DNA of 64,000 nt, taken from the NCBI RefSeq assembly GCF_900105165.1, contig NZ_LT629740.1:2542001-2606000 (forward strand), written 5' to 3'. A program made the position numbers and the translations under genes. The stretch is from Mucilaginibacter mallensis (GTDB lineage: Bacteria; Bacteroidota; Bacteroidia; Sphingobacteriales; Sphingobacteriaceae). The notes beneath the pieces were generated by a model, which saw nothing but the letters and a program-made list of their open reading frames with translations, had not been told where the DNA came from and did not search any database. This document shows positions 17,742-25,649 of the stretch, in pieces (the stretch's first letter is position 1; each line of letters opens with the position of its first letter).

Positions 17742-17806
17742 GGCAACCTTTAATAGCATTTTATTTAAATAATATAAATGACTAATTTTACTGAATAAAT
17801 TAAACT

Positions 17807-18379
17807 ATGTCATTACAAAAAATTAACACCCGCAATATTGTACTCATATTAATGATACTGGCTGCCATCGCCTTTCGTTTTGTAAGTTATGAGTACAAGT
17901 TTTTAAGCAACTTTACACCTGTTGGTGCAATAGCCTTATTTGGTGGTGCTTATTTTACCGATAAATGGAAAGCTTATACCGTGGTGTTAGTAGCCTTGTT
18001 TTTAAGTGATATTGGCATTAACTACCTATATACATCAAAACTGGTGTTTTGGTATAGCGGGTCTGCATTAGTGTATTTAACATTTGCTATAATGGTATTT
18101 ATTGGCTCTTTAATAAAAAAGGCCAATGTTTTAAATGTAGCCCTGGCGTCGTTGGTATCTGTAGTGATCCACTGGTTAATAATTGACATGCCCTGGTTAT
18201 ACGGAACATTATACCCGCATACATTTGCTGGTTATGGGCAATCATTAGTTGCAGCTATACCTTTTGAAAAAAATATGATTCTAGGCGATGCTCTGTTTTG
18301 CGCTTTGCTATTCGGAGGTTTTGAGTTTGCACAAAGCAAATACATTATATTACGCAGTAACCAGCAATTGGCAGTTTAA
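17807..18379 (+). CDS. DUF6580-type membrane protein in B12 operon
   Basis: A 190-residue protein with five to six membrane segments. The middle phrase NFTPVGAIALFGGAYF is characteristic of DUF6580 proteins, which resemble substrate-binding (S) components of ECF transporters. It lies 65 bp after btuG with no terminator between, and a strong terminator follows it, so it belongs to the riboswitch operon. It may carry cobamides or precursors across the inner membrane. No BtuCDF genes are in the window, nor an ECF energising module. Function is inference from context. Confidence 0.75.
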   Translation: MSLQKINTRNIVLILMILAAIAFRFVSYEYKFLSNFTPVGAIALFGGAYFTDKWKAYTVVLVALFLSDIGINYLYTSKLVFWYSGSALVYLTFAIMVFIGSLIKKANVLNVALASLVSVVIHWLIIDMPWLYGTLYPHTFAGYGQSLVAAIPFEKNMILGDALFCALLFGGFEFAQSKYIILRSNQQLAV

Positions 18380-18398
18380 ATCCAAATTATCGAAATAG

Positions 18399-18435
18399 AA
18401 AAAGCCGTTTCATTATAGTATGAAACGGCTTTTTT
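18399..18435 (+). terminator. Terminator of the cobalamin operon
   Basis: AAAAAGCCGTTTCA pairs perfectly with TGAAACGGCTTTTT around a TTATAGTA loop and ends in six T. It closes the btuB-btuG-DUF6580 unit. Confidence 0.92.
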
Positions 18436-18505
18436 ACGTTTAAACGATCATGTGTTTAAGTCGTTTTATAAGGAAAGTTATACCTTTATCTAAAATAAAA
18501 TATCT

Positions 18506-19354
18506 ATGAAAGCTTTTTTGGGAACGGGCCTTTTAGGTTCAAATTTTGTTAAGGCGATGATCAAACATGGCGACGAGGTGCAGGTTTGGAACCGCACTGC
18601 CGCTAAAGCAAAAGCATTGCAAGAATTCGGTGCTAAAGCATTTGATGATGTTGCAGAAGCTGTAAAAGGAGCAGATACCATCCACGTCACCTTAAAAGAT
18701 GATGATACCGTAAATGAGGTATTGGCAGCAGCATGCAAAGGGTTTAGTCCCGGTGTCACTATTATTGACCATACCACCACATCGGCAAAAGGTGCTATTG
18801 AAAGAACAGCCGAATGGAAGGCAAAGGGCTATACTTACCTGCATGCGCCGGTATTTATGGGCCCTATAAATGCGCTGGAAAGCAGCGGTAATATGCTGGT
18901 GTCCGGCGACCAGGGGGTGATCAGCAGGGTAGAGCCTGAGCTATCAAAAATGACAGGCAAGGTAATCAATTTCGGATCCGAAGAGGGTAAAGCAGCAGGC
19001 ATGAAGCTGATGGGTAACCTGTTTTTATTAACCCTTACAGCTGGTATTTCAGATACATTAGCTTTTGCAAAAGGTTTAAATATTCCTGCCAGTGATGTCT
19101 CAGCATTATTTGATTCATGGAATCCTGCAGCAATGATGCCCACCCGACTTAAAAAAATAACCGAAGGTAATTTTTCAAACCCATCGTGGGAATTAAGTAT
19201 GGCTCGTAAAGACGCAGGCCTGATGTTACAGGCAGCAAAAGAGAATAATACTAAACTGGCTGTAATACCTGCTATAGCAGCAGAAATGGATAGCTGGATT
19301 GAAAAAGGTTATGGCAACAGTGATTGGAGTGTGATTGCGAAAGATAATATTTAA
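18506..19354 (+). CDS. NAD(P)-dependent oxidoreductase, 3-hydroxyisobutyrate dehydrogenase family
   Basis: A 282-residue beta-hydroxyacid dehydrogenase. The Rossmann motif FLGTGLLGSNF is at residues 4-14. The conserved substrate-binding region PVFMGPINALESSGNMLVSG and the catalytic-lysine region (GKAAGMKLMGN) follow. The family covers 3-hydroxyisobutyrate, tartronate semialdehyde and glyoxylate/succinic semialdehyde reductases; specificity is not determined. It is a single gene between the B12 terminator and a cluster of palindromic repeats. Confidence 0.85.
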   Translation: MKAFLGTGLLGSNFVKAMIKHGDEVQVWNRTAAKAKALQEFGAKAFDDVAEAVKGADTIHVTLKDDDTVNEVLAAACKGFSPGVTIIDHTTTSAKGAIERTAEWKAKGYTYLHAPVFMGPINALESSGNMLVSGDQGVISRVEPELSKMTGKVINFGSEEGKAAGMKLMGNLFLLTLTAGISDTLAFAKGLNIPASDVSALFDSWNPAAMMPTRLKKITEGNFSNPSWELSMARKDAGLMLQAAKENNTKLAVIPAIAAEMDSWIEKGYGNSDWSVIAKDNI

Positions 19355-19365
19355 CAATCCACAAA

Positions 19366-19507
19366 TAAAGACGCAAAGTGTTGCGTCTCTATATTTAGGG
19401 AAAACCTGTAGAGACACAATACCTTGTGTCTCTTTTAAAAGGTAAAGACGCAACACTTTGCGTCTTTTTTATAATTTTCAATCAGAGCCGCAAAATATTG
19501 CGTCTCT
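19366..19507. repeat. Cluster of four AGACGCAA-type palindromes
   Basis: Four short hairpins with the same core lie within 142 bp: 19369-19388 (AGACGCAA/TTGCGTCT), 19411-19432 (GAGACACAA/TTGTGTCTC), 19445-19466 (AAGACGCAA/TTGCGTCTT) and 19485-19506 (GAGCCGCAA/TTGCGTCTC). Loops are 3-4 nt. Copies 2-4 have compensating or single changes relative to the core, as in a REP-like family. The cluster fills the gap between the dehydrogenase and the sirtuin gene, and the last copy ends 12 bp before the sirtuin ATG. Confidence 0.8.
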
Positions 19508-19518
19508 ACGGCAGATAC

Positions 19519-20217
19519 ATGAAAAAGATAGTTATACTAACTGGCGCGGGAATAAGTGCTGAGAGCGGCTTAAAAACATTCAGAGATAGTGATGGACTGT
19601 GGGAAGGTTATAACATTGAAGATGTAGCCACGCCCGGTGCCTTGCGGCGTAATCCTCAATTAGTGCAGCACTTTTATAATGAACGCCGTAAATCAGTGCT
19701 GGAAGCTAAACCCAATGCAGCACATTATGCATTAGCAGCTCTGGAAGAAAAATATGAAGTAACCATCATCACCCAAAATATTGATGACCTGCATGAAAGG
19801 GGAGGTTCAACCAATGTTATACATCTGCATGGTATTATTACCCGGTCGCAGTCGAGTATTAATCCCGGGCTTACCTATCCGATAAATGGCTGGGAATTAG
19901 GTATGGATGAGGTTTGTGAGTTAGGTTCTCCTTTACGTGCACATGTAGTTTGGTTTGGAGAAGATGTACCCATGATTGAAACAGCTGCCAAAATTTGTGC
20001 TAAGGCCGATATATTTATCTTAACCGGTACTTCGCTGGCTGTATATCCTGCCGCCGGACTAATTAACTATGTCCCTAATTACGTGCCAAAATATATCGTC
20101 GATCCTAATATCCCACATGTGCGACAAACTAACGTGATTAAAGTACAGGAAAAAGCATCAGTTGGTGTACCTGAATTAGTTAATCAACTTTTGAACCTGG
20201 ATGCAACAGGTCTATAA
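19519..20217 (+). CDS. cobB: SIR2 family NAD-dependent deacylase (class III-like)
   Basis: The protein has 232 residues. The ATG at 19519 gives the usual short N-terminus (MKKIVILTGAGISAESG); an upstream in-frame start would translate the repeat cluster. NAD motifs are GAGISAESG and TQNIDDLHERGG, and the catalytic His is His104 in HLHG. A Tyr53-x-x-Arg56 pair (FYNERR) matches the acyl-binding YxxR of desuccinylase/demalonylase sirtuins. The zinc-binding cysteines usual between the HLHG and VVWFGE motifs are missing; only one Cys remains. It probably removes acyl groups from lysines. Confidence 0.85.
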   Translation: MKKIVILTGAGISAESGLKTFRDSDGLWEGYNIEDVATPGALRRNPQLVQHFYNERRKSVLEAKPNAAHYALAALEEKYEVTIITQNIDDLHERGGSTNVIHLHGIITRSQSSINPGLTYPINGWELGMDEVCELGSPLRAHVVWFGEDVPMIETAAKICAKADIFILTGTSLAVYPAAGLINYVPNYVPKYIVDPNIPHVRQTNVIKVQEKASVGVPELVNQLLNLDATGL

Positions 20218-20261
20218 ATCATCATATCAAAAATCAGGTAAATCTTTTAATCCCATAAATC

Positions 20262-20978
20262 ATGGTTCAAGCTATTTTCAATTGGAGCGGCGGCAAAGAC
20301 AGTTCACTTGCGCTTTACCATTGCCTGCGCGATCCTCAAATAAGCATTAAATATCTGGTTACAACAGTTAATGATGCTGTCGACAGGATTTCCATGCACG
20401 GTGTACGCGTTGAACTGCTGATAAAGCAGGCAGAAAGCATTGGCATACCCTTATATCAGATCCGCTTGCCCGAGATGCCGGGAATGAAAGAGTACGACGA
20501 GATTATGGGTCAGCATTTAAGTAAGTTCAAGTCTGAAGGTATTACCCATTCTATTTTTGGTGATATTTTTCTGGAAGATCTTAAAAATTATCGCGATGCG
20601 CGGCTGGCAGAAGTTAGCATGACGGGCATATATCCATTATGGAAACGTGATACGCACGAACTGATAGATGAGTTTCTGGACTTGGGATTTGGTACCGTAA
20701 TAGCCTGCACCCAGGAGCGGCTGGAATGTATAGCAGGGAAGGAGATAAGCCATGAACTTATTGCCGGCTTACCAACCGATGTTGATGTTTGCGGAGAAAA
20801 CGGCGAGTTTCATACTTTTGCCTTTAAAGGTCCCATCTTTTCAAAAGAAATAAAATATAAAACAGGAGAAAAGGTATTTAAGGAATACAATGCACCCAAG
20901 GACGCGAACGATAGCTGTGTTGCAGTGAATGATCAGAAACGCTCGGGATTTTGGTATTGTGATTTATTACCGGAATAA
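20262..20978 (+). CDS. DUF71/COG2102 ATP pyrophosphatase (Dph6-like)
   Basis: This 238-residue protein has the PP-loop SGGKDS at 9-14, the DUF71 core (RISMHGVRVELL, then GDIFLEDLKNYRD) and the closing ENGEFHTFAFKGP. Archaeal and eukaryotic relatives (Dph6) amidate diphthine; bacteria lack diphthamide. Published comparative genomics of DUF71 proposed that a bacterial subgroup acts in B12 salvage. Its location 2 kb from a riboswitch-controlled B12 uptake operon fits that view but does not prove it. It is commonly annotated as diphthine--ammonia ligase, which is unlikely to be its true role here. Confidence 0.8.
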   Translation: MVQAIFNWSGGKDSSLALYHCLRDPQISIKYLVTTVNDAVDRISMHGVRVELLIKQAESIGIPLYQIRLPEMPGMKEYDEIMGQHLSKFKSEGITHSIFGDIFLEDLKNYRDARLAEVSMTGIYPLWKRDTHELIDEFLDLGFGTVIACTQERLECIAGKEISHELIAGLPTDVDVCGENGEFHTFAFKGPIFSKEIKYKTGEKVFKEYNAPKDANDSCVAVNDQKRSGFWYCDLLPE

Positions 20979-21005
20979 CAACCTGGGGTATGGTTGTATT
21001 TTTTT
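20977..21005 (+). terminator. Terminator after DUF71 gene
   Basis: AACAACC and GGTTGT pair around TGGGGTAT, followed by A and seven T. It overlaps the stop codon region of the gene. Confidence 0.75.
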
Positions 21006-21073
21006 AATTCTTTACAGGATAAATAGAGGATAGTAATTTAAAAATGAAAAGCTTATTTCTCAAATGAAATTAA

Positions 21074-21295
21074 CTACTGCTCATCAAATCCTGTATCCAT
21101 TTTCAGGATATTTTCAACCAGCTTATCATAAACATCACTAGCTATAAATTCAATAAAATTACCATCAGCCCTTTTAACATTCATAGTTACCTGGGGGTAG
21201 GTGTCAATCTCTTCAATGCAAGCTATATTGTTTATGTTTATCAACTTCATGCCCTGGTTTGTTTGCATGTTGTAAAATCGTTTGCTATTTGCCAT
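21074..21295 (-). CDS. Hypothetical protein, 73 residues
   Basis: I do not recognise this protein. It is small and soluble, beta-rich then helical (GMKLININNIACIEEID, then FIEFIASDVYDKLVENIL), vaguely like FlbD/LytTR-type small beta proteins, but I would not assign it. A TATATTTG box on the minus strand (21372-21379) about 77 bp upstream could be its promoter. It is convergent with the DUF71 gene. Confidence 0.5.
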   Translation of the reverse strand: MANSKRFYNMQTNQGMKLININNIACIEEIDTYPQVTMNVKRADGNFIEFIASDVYDKLVENILKMDTGFDEQ

Positions 21296-21560
21296 ACCTA
21301 AATTTAAGCCTTTAAATCATAATCATATAAAAAATGTTTGGTTACGAGTTAATCAGATGTTTTTTACAAGCCAAATATAATTTTGTTTATATGTATAATG
21401 TAGTTTATTTCAAATAGTTACATAATTTATATAAATGAATGAATTAAAACAAAATAGGAATATGTTTATGTATTGTTAAATAAGGGCCAAATAAAATTTG
21501 GATACGCTATTATCTTATTATTAAATAGTTAATATACAGCATATTATATTAATTACTTGA
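21296..21560. other. AT-rich intergenic region
   Basis: These 265 bp are very AT-rich and lack a convincing ORF. They hold the minus-strand TATATTTG box at 21372-21379 and a small palindrome CCAAAT-AAA-ATTTGG at 21487-21501. I see nothing else. Confidence 0.5.
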
Positions 21561-21809
21561 CTAATAATTGTACCTGAAATAGGTTTCCTTATAATCGTTG
21601 CGCATTTCTGCAAATCTGTTGGCTACGGTTTTCAAAAATGCCTCATCCAGTAATTCAAACACACTGTTTACACCATCTGTCAGGTCCATTTCGGGCACTT
21701 TGTAACTTTGCTCAAGACTGCCTTGCTCTATCTTAATAATGAATTTTTGATTCATGTTAAGGATTGATATTTTAAAATCGGGGTGAGGTAGTTCAGCTAT
21801 TATTCTCAT
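21561..21809 (-). CDS. Hypothetical protein, 82 residues
   Basis: I do not recognise this family. The protein looks like a strand-rich N-terminus (MRIIAELPHPDFKISILNMN) followed by an amphipathic helix (NSVFELLDEAFLKTVANRF) and an aromatic tail. There is no signal peptide or TM segment. It begins 12 bp after the stop of the CrtA-like gene on the same strand, so the two are probably co-transcribed. Confidence 0.55.
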   Translation of the reverse strand: MRIIAELPHPDFKISILNMNQKFIIKIEQGSLEQSYKVPEMDLTDGVNSVFELLDEAFLKTVANRFAEMRNDYKETYFRYNY

Positions 21810-21821
21810 AATTTATTTTAT

Positions 21822-22517
21822 TTAGATCGATCCCTCCAGCGGATCTTTGCCATTTATTGCACCAAAACTTGCAATGGGTTTAAACCTCGCAAAAAGCTCT
21901 TCGCTATACCATTTCTCAGTGCGCGTTTTTTTAATTACCTCAGCATGTTCTTTTGATGCGTAGGCAAATGCTTTCACATCCTCAATGCTTTGCCAAACAG
22001 AAAAGGTAGCCTGCCTGTAAACCGGCGCTTCGCCTATGCCGAATGAAGTAATAAAGCCAGGTGCATCTTTCATTAGCTTTGTCACATTGTCAACATTGGC
22101 CCAAAAGTTCTTCAACCTGCTTATCCTGATCGTTGCCCGTGTTAAAACTGCTACGAGGCCTATATGATCCTTTCTATCTGCATTGCCGAAAGGTTCTTTA
22201 TCATCCCATTTACCGTGGCTTTGTAATGGCTCACATAATATTGTCCATTGCTCACTTGTAAATAAGTTCCACCAGTATTTTATGAATGATCTTTCATTAA
22301 ACCTGTCAAAGTCTTCACGGCTATTCCAAACAGCTAACAATCCCCATTGCTGCCAATCGGGTTGCAGGTCGAACGTGCCATTACGGCCGCTGCCCAATAG
22401 CTTCCAGAAAGTACAGCCTTTTTGTAATAGCATAGGTAATCTATGTATGGCCATAGCGAAAAGCGCCACAGGTATATATGCTTTGCGATAGCGGACGATG
22501 GTAAGGCTTACTATCAT
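21822..22517 (-). CDS. Spheroidene monooxygenase (CrtA)-like protein
   Basis: The 231 residues match CrtA over the full length: an N-terminal VSLTIVRYRKAYIPVALFAM, FWKLLGSGRNGTF near 38-50, HGKWDDKEPF near 103, LTRATIRISRLKNFW and GIGEAPVYRQATFSVWQS. CrtA of purple bacteria inserts oxygen into spheroidene. No other carotenoid gene (crtB, crtI, crtY, crtZ) is in the window, so the substrate here may be a different carotenoid, or the domain may serve another haem-dependent oxygenation. Homology is strong; function is tentative. Confidence 0.78.
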   Translation of the reverse strand: MIVSLTIVRYRKAYIPVALFAMAIHRLPMLLQKGCTFWKLLGSGRNGTFDLQPDWQQWGLLAVWNSREDFDRFNERSFIKYWWNLFTSEQWTILCEPLQSHGKWDDKEPFGNADRKDHIGLVAVLTRATIRISRLKNFWANVDNVTKLMKDAPGFITSFGIGEAPVYRQATFSVWQSIEDVKAFAYASKEHAEVIKKTRTEKWYSEELFARFKPIASFGAINGKDPLEGSI

Positions 22518-22577
22518 TGATGCGAAATAAAAGATTAAATATGAGATTTGTCCTATTTAATTGTAATAGTTCCTCCT

Positions 22578-22585
22578 TATTTTTG
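22578..22585 (+). promoter_or_regulatory. -7 box abutting fRMsr start
   Basis: TATTTTTG matches TAnnTTTG and ends 4 bp before the ATG at 22590, again implying a nearly leaderless transcript. Confidence 0.4.
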
Positions 22586-22589
22586 TGCT

Positions 22590-23066
22590 ATGGCAGAAGA
22601 TTTAACCATCATACATACAGCTGATAAAACAGCTCAATATCAATCATTAATTCCGCAAATCGAGGCACTGATAACAGGAGAGGACGACCTTGTAGCTAAC
22701 CTGGCCAATATCAGCGCAGCTTTAAAAGAACAATTCAAGTGGTTTTGGGTTGGGTTTTATATGGTAAAGAACAATGAACTGGTTTTAGGTCCGTTCCAGG
22801 GGCCGGTAGCCTGTACGCGTATTGCTAAGGGTAAAGGTGTATGTGGTGCAGCCTGGCAGCAAGCTGAAACGCTTATAGTGCCTGATGTTGATGAATTTCC
22901 CGGGCATATCGCCTGTAGCTCATTATCACGTTCTGAGATAGTATTACCTCTGTTTCATAACGATGAAGTTATTGGTGTGCTTGATGTGGATAGCGAACAA
23001 GTAGCTCACTTTGATGAAACCGATGCTTTGTACCTGGCACAAATTGTAAACCTGCTTAAATTTTAA
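22590..23066 (+). CDS. msrC: GAF-domain free methionine-(R)-sulfoxide reductase
   Basis: A 158-residue GAF protein. The three cysteines Cys75, Cys85 and Cys109 (VACTRI, GVCGAAW, HIACSS) have the same spacing (10, 24) as the catalytic Cys84/94/118 of E. coli fRMsr, and SRSEIVLPL follows. It reduces free L-methionine-(R)-S-oxide in the cytoplasm. The ATG at 22590 was chosen because upstream in-frame codons read through the predicted promoter. Its stop overlaps the start of the next gene (TAATG), heading a run of five same-strand genes. Confidence 0.9.
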   Translation: MAEDLTIIHTADKTAQYQSLIPQIEALITGEDDLVANLANISAALKEQFKWFWVGFYMVKNNELVLGPFQGPVACTRIAKGKGVCGAAWQQAETLIVPDVDEFPGHIACSSLSRSEIVLPLFHNDEVIGVLDVDSEQVAHFDETDALYLAQIVNLLKF

Positions 23067-23716
23067 TGAGCACTGTATTTTTAATTGCGGGTTTAGGTGC
23101 CGATACAAGGCTGTATAATAACATTGATATCCCCTCAGGCTATGAAGTTATCCCTGTTGATTGGATCGATCCAAATAAAACTGATACTTTAAAAGATTAC
23201 GCTCAAAAACTTATTTATCAATATAATATAACAAGGGGATCTATTGTTATCGGCACATCATTGGGAGGGATGCTGACCATAGAAATAGCTAAGCTAGTGC
23301 CTCTTAATAAAGCTATATTAATATCCAGCATTAAAACTATTGATGAAGCACCCGGGTATTTTAAGGTATTTAAAAAGCTGCCTGTATTCAAAATTCTCCC
23401 CGGTAAAATGTTTAATTCAATGGGGTTTATAATCAAACCCTTATTTGGTAAGATGACCGATGGCGATGCCTGGCTACTAAACGATATGCTGAGCAATACA
23501 CCACCTGCGTTTATAAAATGGGCGATGGGCGCTGTTGTAAAATGGGACAATAAAACAATCCCGCCTAATGTATATCATATTCATGGCGATAAGGACCTGA
23601 TGTTCCCATATAAAAACATAAATAATGCCGAACTGGTTAAAGGTGGAACCCATATTATGGTTTACAATATGGCCAAACAGGTAAACAAACTATTAAAGAA
23701 TATACTCAAAAAGTGA
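23066..23716 (+). CDS. Alpha/beta hydrolase
   Basis: A 216-residue hydrolase fold protein: an N-terminal strand with AGLGADTRL (oxyanion region) and the nucleophile elbow GTSLGG with Ser65. Asp in YHIHGDKDLMFP (about 172-183) and His in GGTHIMV (about 195) complete a catalytic triad. The substrate is unknown. It overlaps the upstream fRMsr stop by one base and the downstream glycosylase start by four, so it is translationally coupled on both sides. Confidence 0.8.
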   Translation: MSTVFLIAGLGADTRLYNNIDIPSGYEVIPVDWIDPNKTDTLKDYAQKLIYQYNITRGSIVIGTSLGGMLTIEIAKLVPLNKAILISSIKTIDEAPGYFKVFKKLPVFKILPGKMFNSMGFIIKPLFGKMTDGDAWLLNDMLSNTPPAFIKWAMGAVVKWDNKTIPPNVYHIHGDKDLMFPYKNINNAELVKGGTHIMVYNMAKQVNKLLKNILKK

Positions 23717-24315
23717 AGCTTCCCGAATCTTTCTATCTTAATTCCGACGTAGTACATCTAAGCAGAAGCCTGATCGGCAAGTATTTGTTTACTTGTATTG
23801 ATGGTGTAACTACAGGTGGCTACATTGTTGAAACAGAAGCGTATAATGGCATTATTGATCGTGCCTCGCACTCATTTGGCAACAAGATAACCCCGCGTAC
23901 TAAAACAATGTTCATGCAGGGCGGCATAGCCTATGTATATCTGTGCTATGGTATACACGAAATGTTTAATGTAGTAACCTCTGTTGAAGGACAACCTCAT
24001 GCTATACTCATCCGCGCCATACAGCCTACAGATGGATTGGATGAAATGTTATACCGGCGCAATATGATCAAATTAAAACCAAACATTACATCGGGACCCG
24101 GTTCAGTAGCAAAAGCATTAGGTATTTCACGTAATATCAACGCTGTCAGCCTTCAAAGTGATGTTTTGTGGATCGAAGATAGGGGTTTAAGCTTTACAGA
24201 TGATGAGATAGCGGCCGTTCCACGTGTTGGTGTTGATTATGCAGGAGATGATGCATTGCTACCCTATCGCTTCTATGTAAAAGGAAATCCTTACGTGAGC
24301 AAGCCTAACAAATAG
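23713..24315 (+). CDS. DNA-3-methyladenine glycosylase (AAG/MPG family, GTG start)
   Basis: A 200-residue base-excision-repair enzyme of the eukaryotic-type AAG family. Diagnostic phrases are GGYIVETEAYNG (catalytic Glu in VETEAY), ASHSFGNKITPRTKTMF and GGIAYVYLCYGIHEMFNVV. It removes alkylated purines such as 3-methyladenine. It starts with GTG inside the stop of the hydrolase gene (GTGA overlap). The full family length is present. Confidence 0.92.
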   Translation: MKLPESFYLNSDVVHLSRSLIGKYLFTCIDGVTTGGYIVETEAYNGIIDRASHSFGNKITPRTKTMFMQGGIAYVYLCYGIHEMFNVVTSVEGQPHAILIRAIQPTDGLDEMLYRRNMIKLKPNITSGPGSVAKALGISRNINAVSLQSDVLWIEDRGLSFTDDEIAAVPRVGVDYAGDDALLPYRFYVKGNPYVSKPNK

Positions 24316-24349
24316 CAAATCTCATTGCTCTTTTTTGTAATATTGACCG

Positions 24350-25639
24350 ATGGATTATCAAAATACTTTGGCCTTTGCCACCCAGCTCGATGAACAGGAT
24401 TCACTAAAGGGTTTTCGTGATAAATTTTTAATTCCACAGCATAATGGTCACGATGCAATTTATTTATGTGGCAACTCACTAGGCCTGCAGCCCGCATCGG
24501 CACAACAATATATCACAGCACAGCTTAATGCCTGGCAGCAGTTGGGCGTTGAAGGCTGGTTTAATGGTGATGATCCATGGATAGCTTATCACAAGCAACT
24601 TTCCGGTACCCTTTCAGCTATTGTTGGTGCTAAGGAAGATGAAGTAACGGCAATGAACTCACTTACAGTAAACCTTCATTTGCTGATGGTAAGTTTCTAT
24701 AAATCAAAAGATAAAAGATATAAAATCATAATGGAAGGGGGTGCTTTCCCCTCAGATCAATATGCATTGGAGAGCCAGGTGAAGTTCCATGGTCATGATC
24801 CCAAAGATGCAATTATTGAGATCTTTCCACGCAATAGCGAAGATACTTTAAGAACTGAAGACATCCTGGAGATTATAAATAGCAATGCTGATGAACTGGC
24901 GCTGGTGCTCTTCAGCGGTATAAATTATTATACCGGTCAGTTTTTTGATATAGCGGCAATAACCAAAGCAGCGCATCAGGCAGGAGCAATTGCAGGGTTT
25001 GATTTGGCACATGCTGCAGGGAATGTTCCGGTAAAACTGCACAACTGGAATGTAGATTTTGCCTGCTGGTGTTCATACAAGTATATGAACTCAGGGCCCG
25101 GTGGGATAAGCGGCATTTTTGTACATGAAAAGCACTTTGATGATAAAACCCTTAACCGATTTGCAGGCTGGTGGGGGTACAGGCAGGATAAGCGCTTTTT
25201 AATGGCTCCCGGCTTCCAGGCCGCAAAAGGCGCTGATGGATGGCAGGTGAGCACACCGCCAATTATGCTGATGGCCCTGCATAAGGCCTCTCTTGACATT
25301 TTTGAACAAGCTGGTGGGATAGAAGTCCTGCGGGTAAAAAGCGAGCTCCTGACAGGCTATTTTGAGTTTGTGCTAAATGAAATAAATAACAATTTTGGCA
25401 AGGCGATATTCAGGATCATCACACCGAAGAATAAACAAGATCGCGGATGCCAGCTTTCAATAGTTTGCAGTGAAAAAGCCCGTGAAATATTCGATTATCT
25501 GACTGTAAACGGCGTAATTGGCGACTGGCGGGAACCAAACGTTATCAGATTGAGCCCTGTGCCGCTATATAATTCATTTAAAGACGTTTTTGTTGCGGGA
25601 AGTATTCTGACATCCGCCGTGAAGGAAATTGGCTTATAG
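24350..25639 (+). CDS. kynU: Kynureninase
   Basis: A 429-residue PLP enzyme, full length for KynU. Characteristic stretches are IYLCGNSLGLQP near the N-terminus, GWFNGDDPW, FDLAHAAGNVPVKLHNW, and the PLP lysine in SYKYMNSGPGG. It cleaves kynurenine to anthranilate or hydroxykynurenine to 3-hydroxyanthranilate plus alanine in tryptophan degradation. No other kynurenine pathway gene is adjacent; the upstream partners in this run are repair enzymes and the downstream one a deacetylase-like protein. Confidence 0.95.
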   Translation: MDYQNTLAFATQLDEQDSLKGFRDKFLIPQHNGHDAIYLCGNSLGLQPASAQQYITAQLNAWQQLGVEGWFNGDDPWIAYHKQLSGTLSAIVGAKEDEVTAMNSLTVNLHLLMVSFYKSKDKRYKIIMEGGAFPSDQYALESQVKFHGHDPKDAIIEIFPRNSEDTLRTEDILEIINSNADELALVLFSGINYYTGQFFDIAAITKAAHQAGAIAGFDLAHAAGNVPVKLHNWNVDFACWCSYKYMNSGPGGISGIFVHEKHFDDKTLNRFAGWWGYRQDKRFLMAPGFQAAKGADGWQVSTPPIMLMALHKASLDIFEQAGGIEVLRVKSELLTGYFEFVLNEINNNFGKAIFRIITPKNKQDRGCQLSIVCSEKAREIFDYLTVNGVIGDWREPNVIRLSPVPLYNSFKDVFVAGSILTSAVKEIGL

Positions 25640-25649
25640 CGCTCCAATC

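Noticed and set aside
19426-19518. Longer N-terminus for the sirtuin gene
   Set aside because: It would translate two copies of the palindromic repeat cluster. Sirtuins of this type start just before the GAGISAESG motif.
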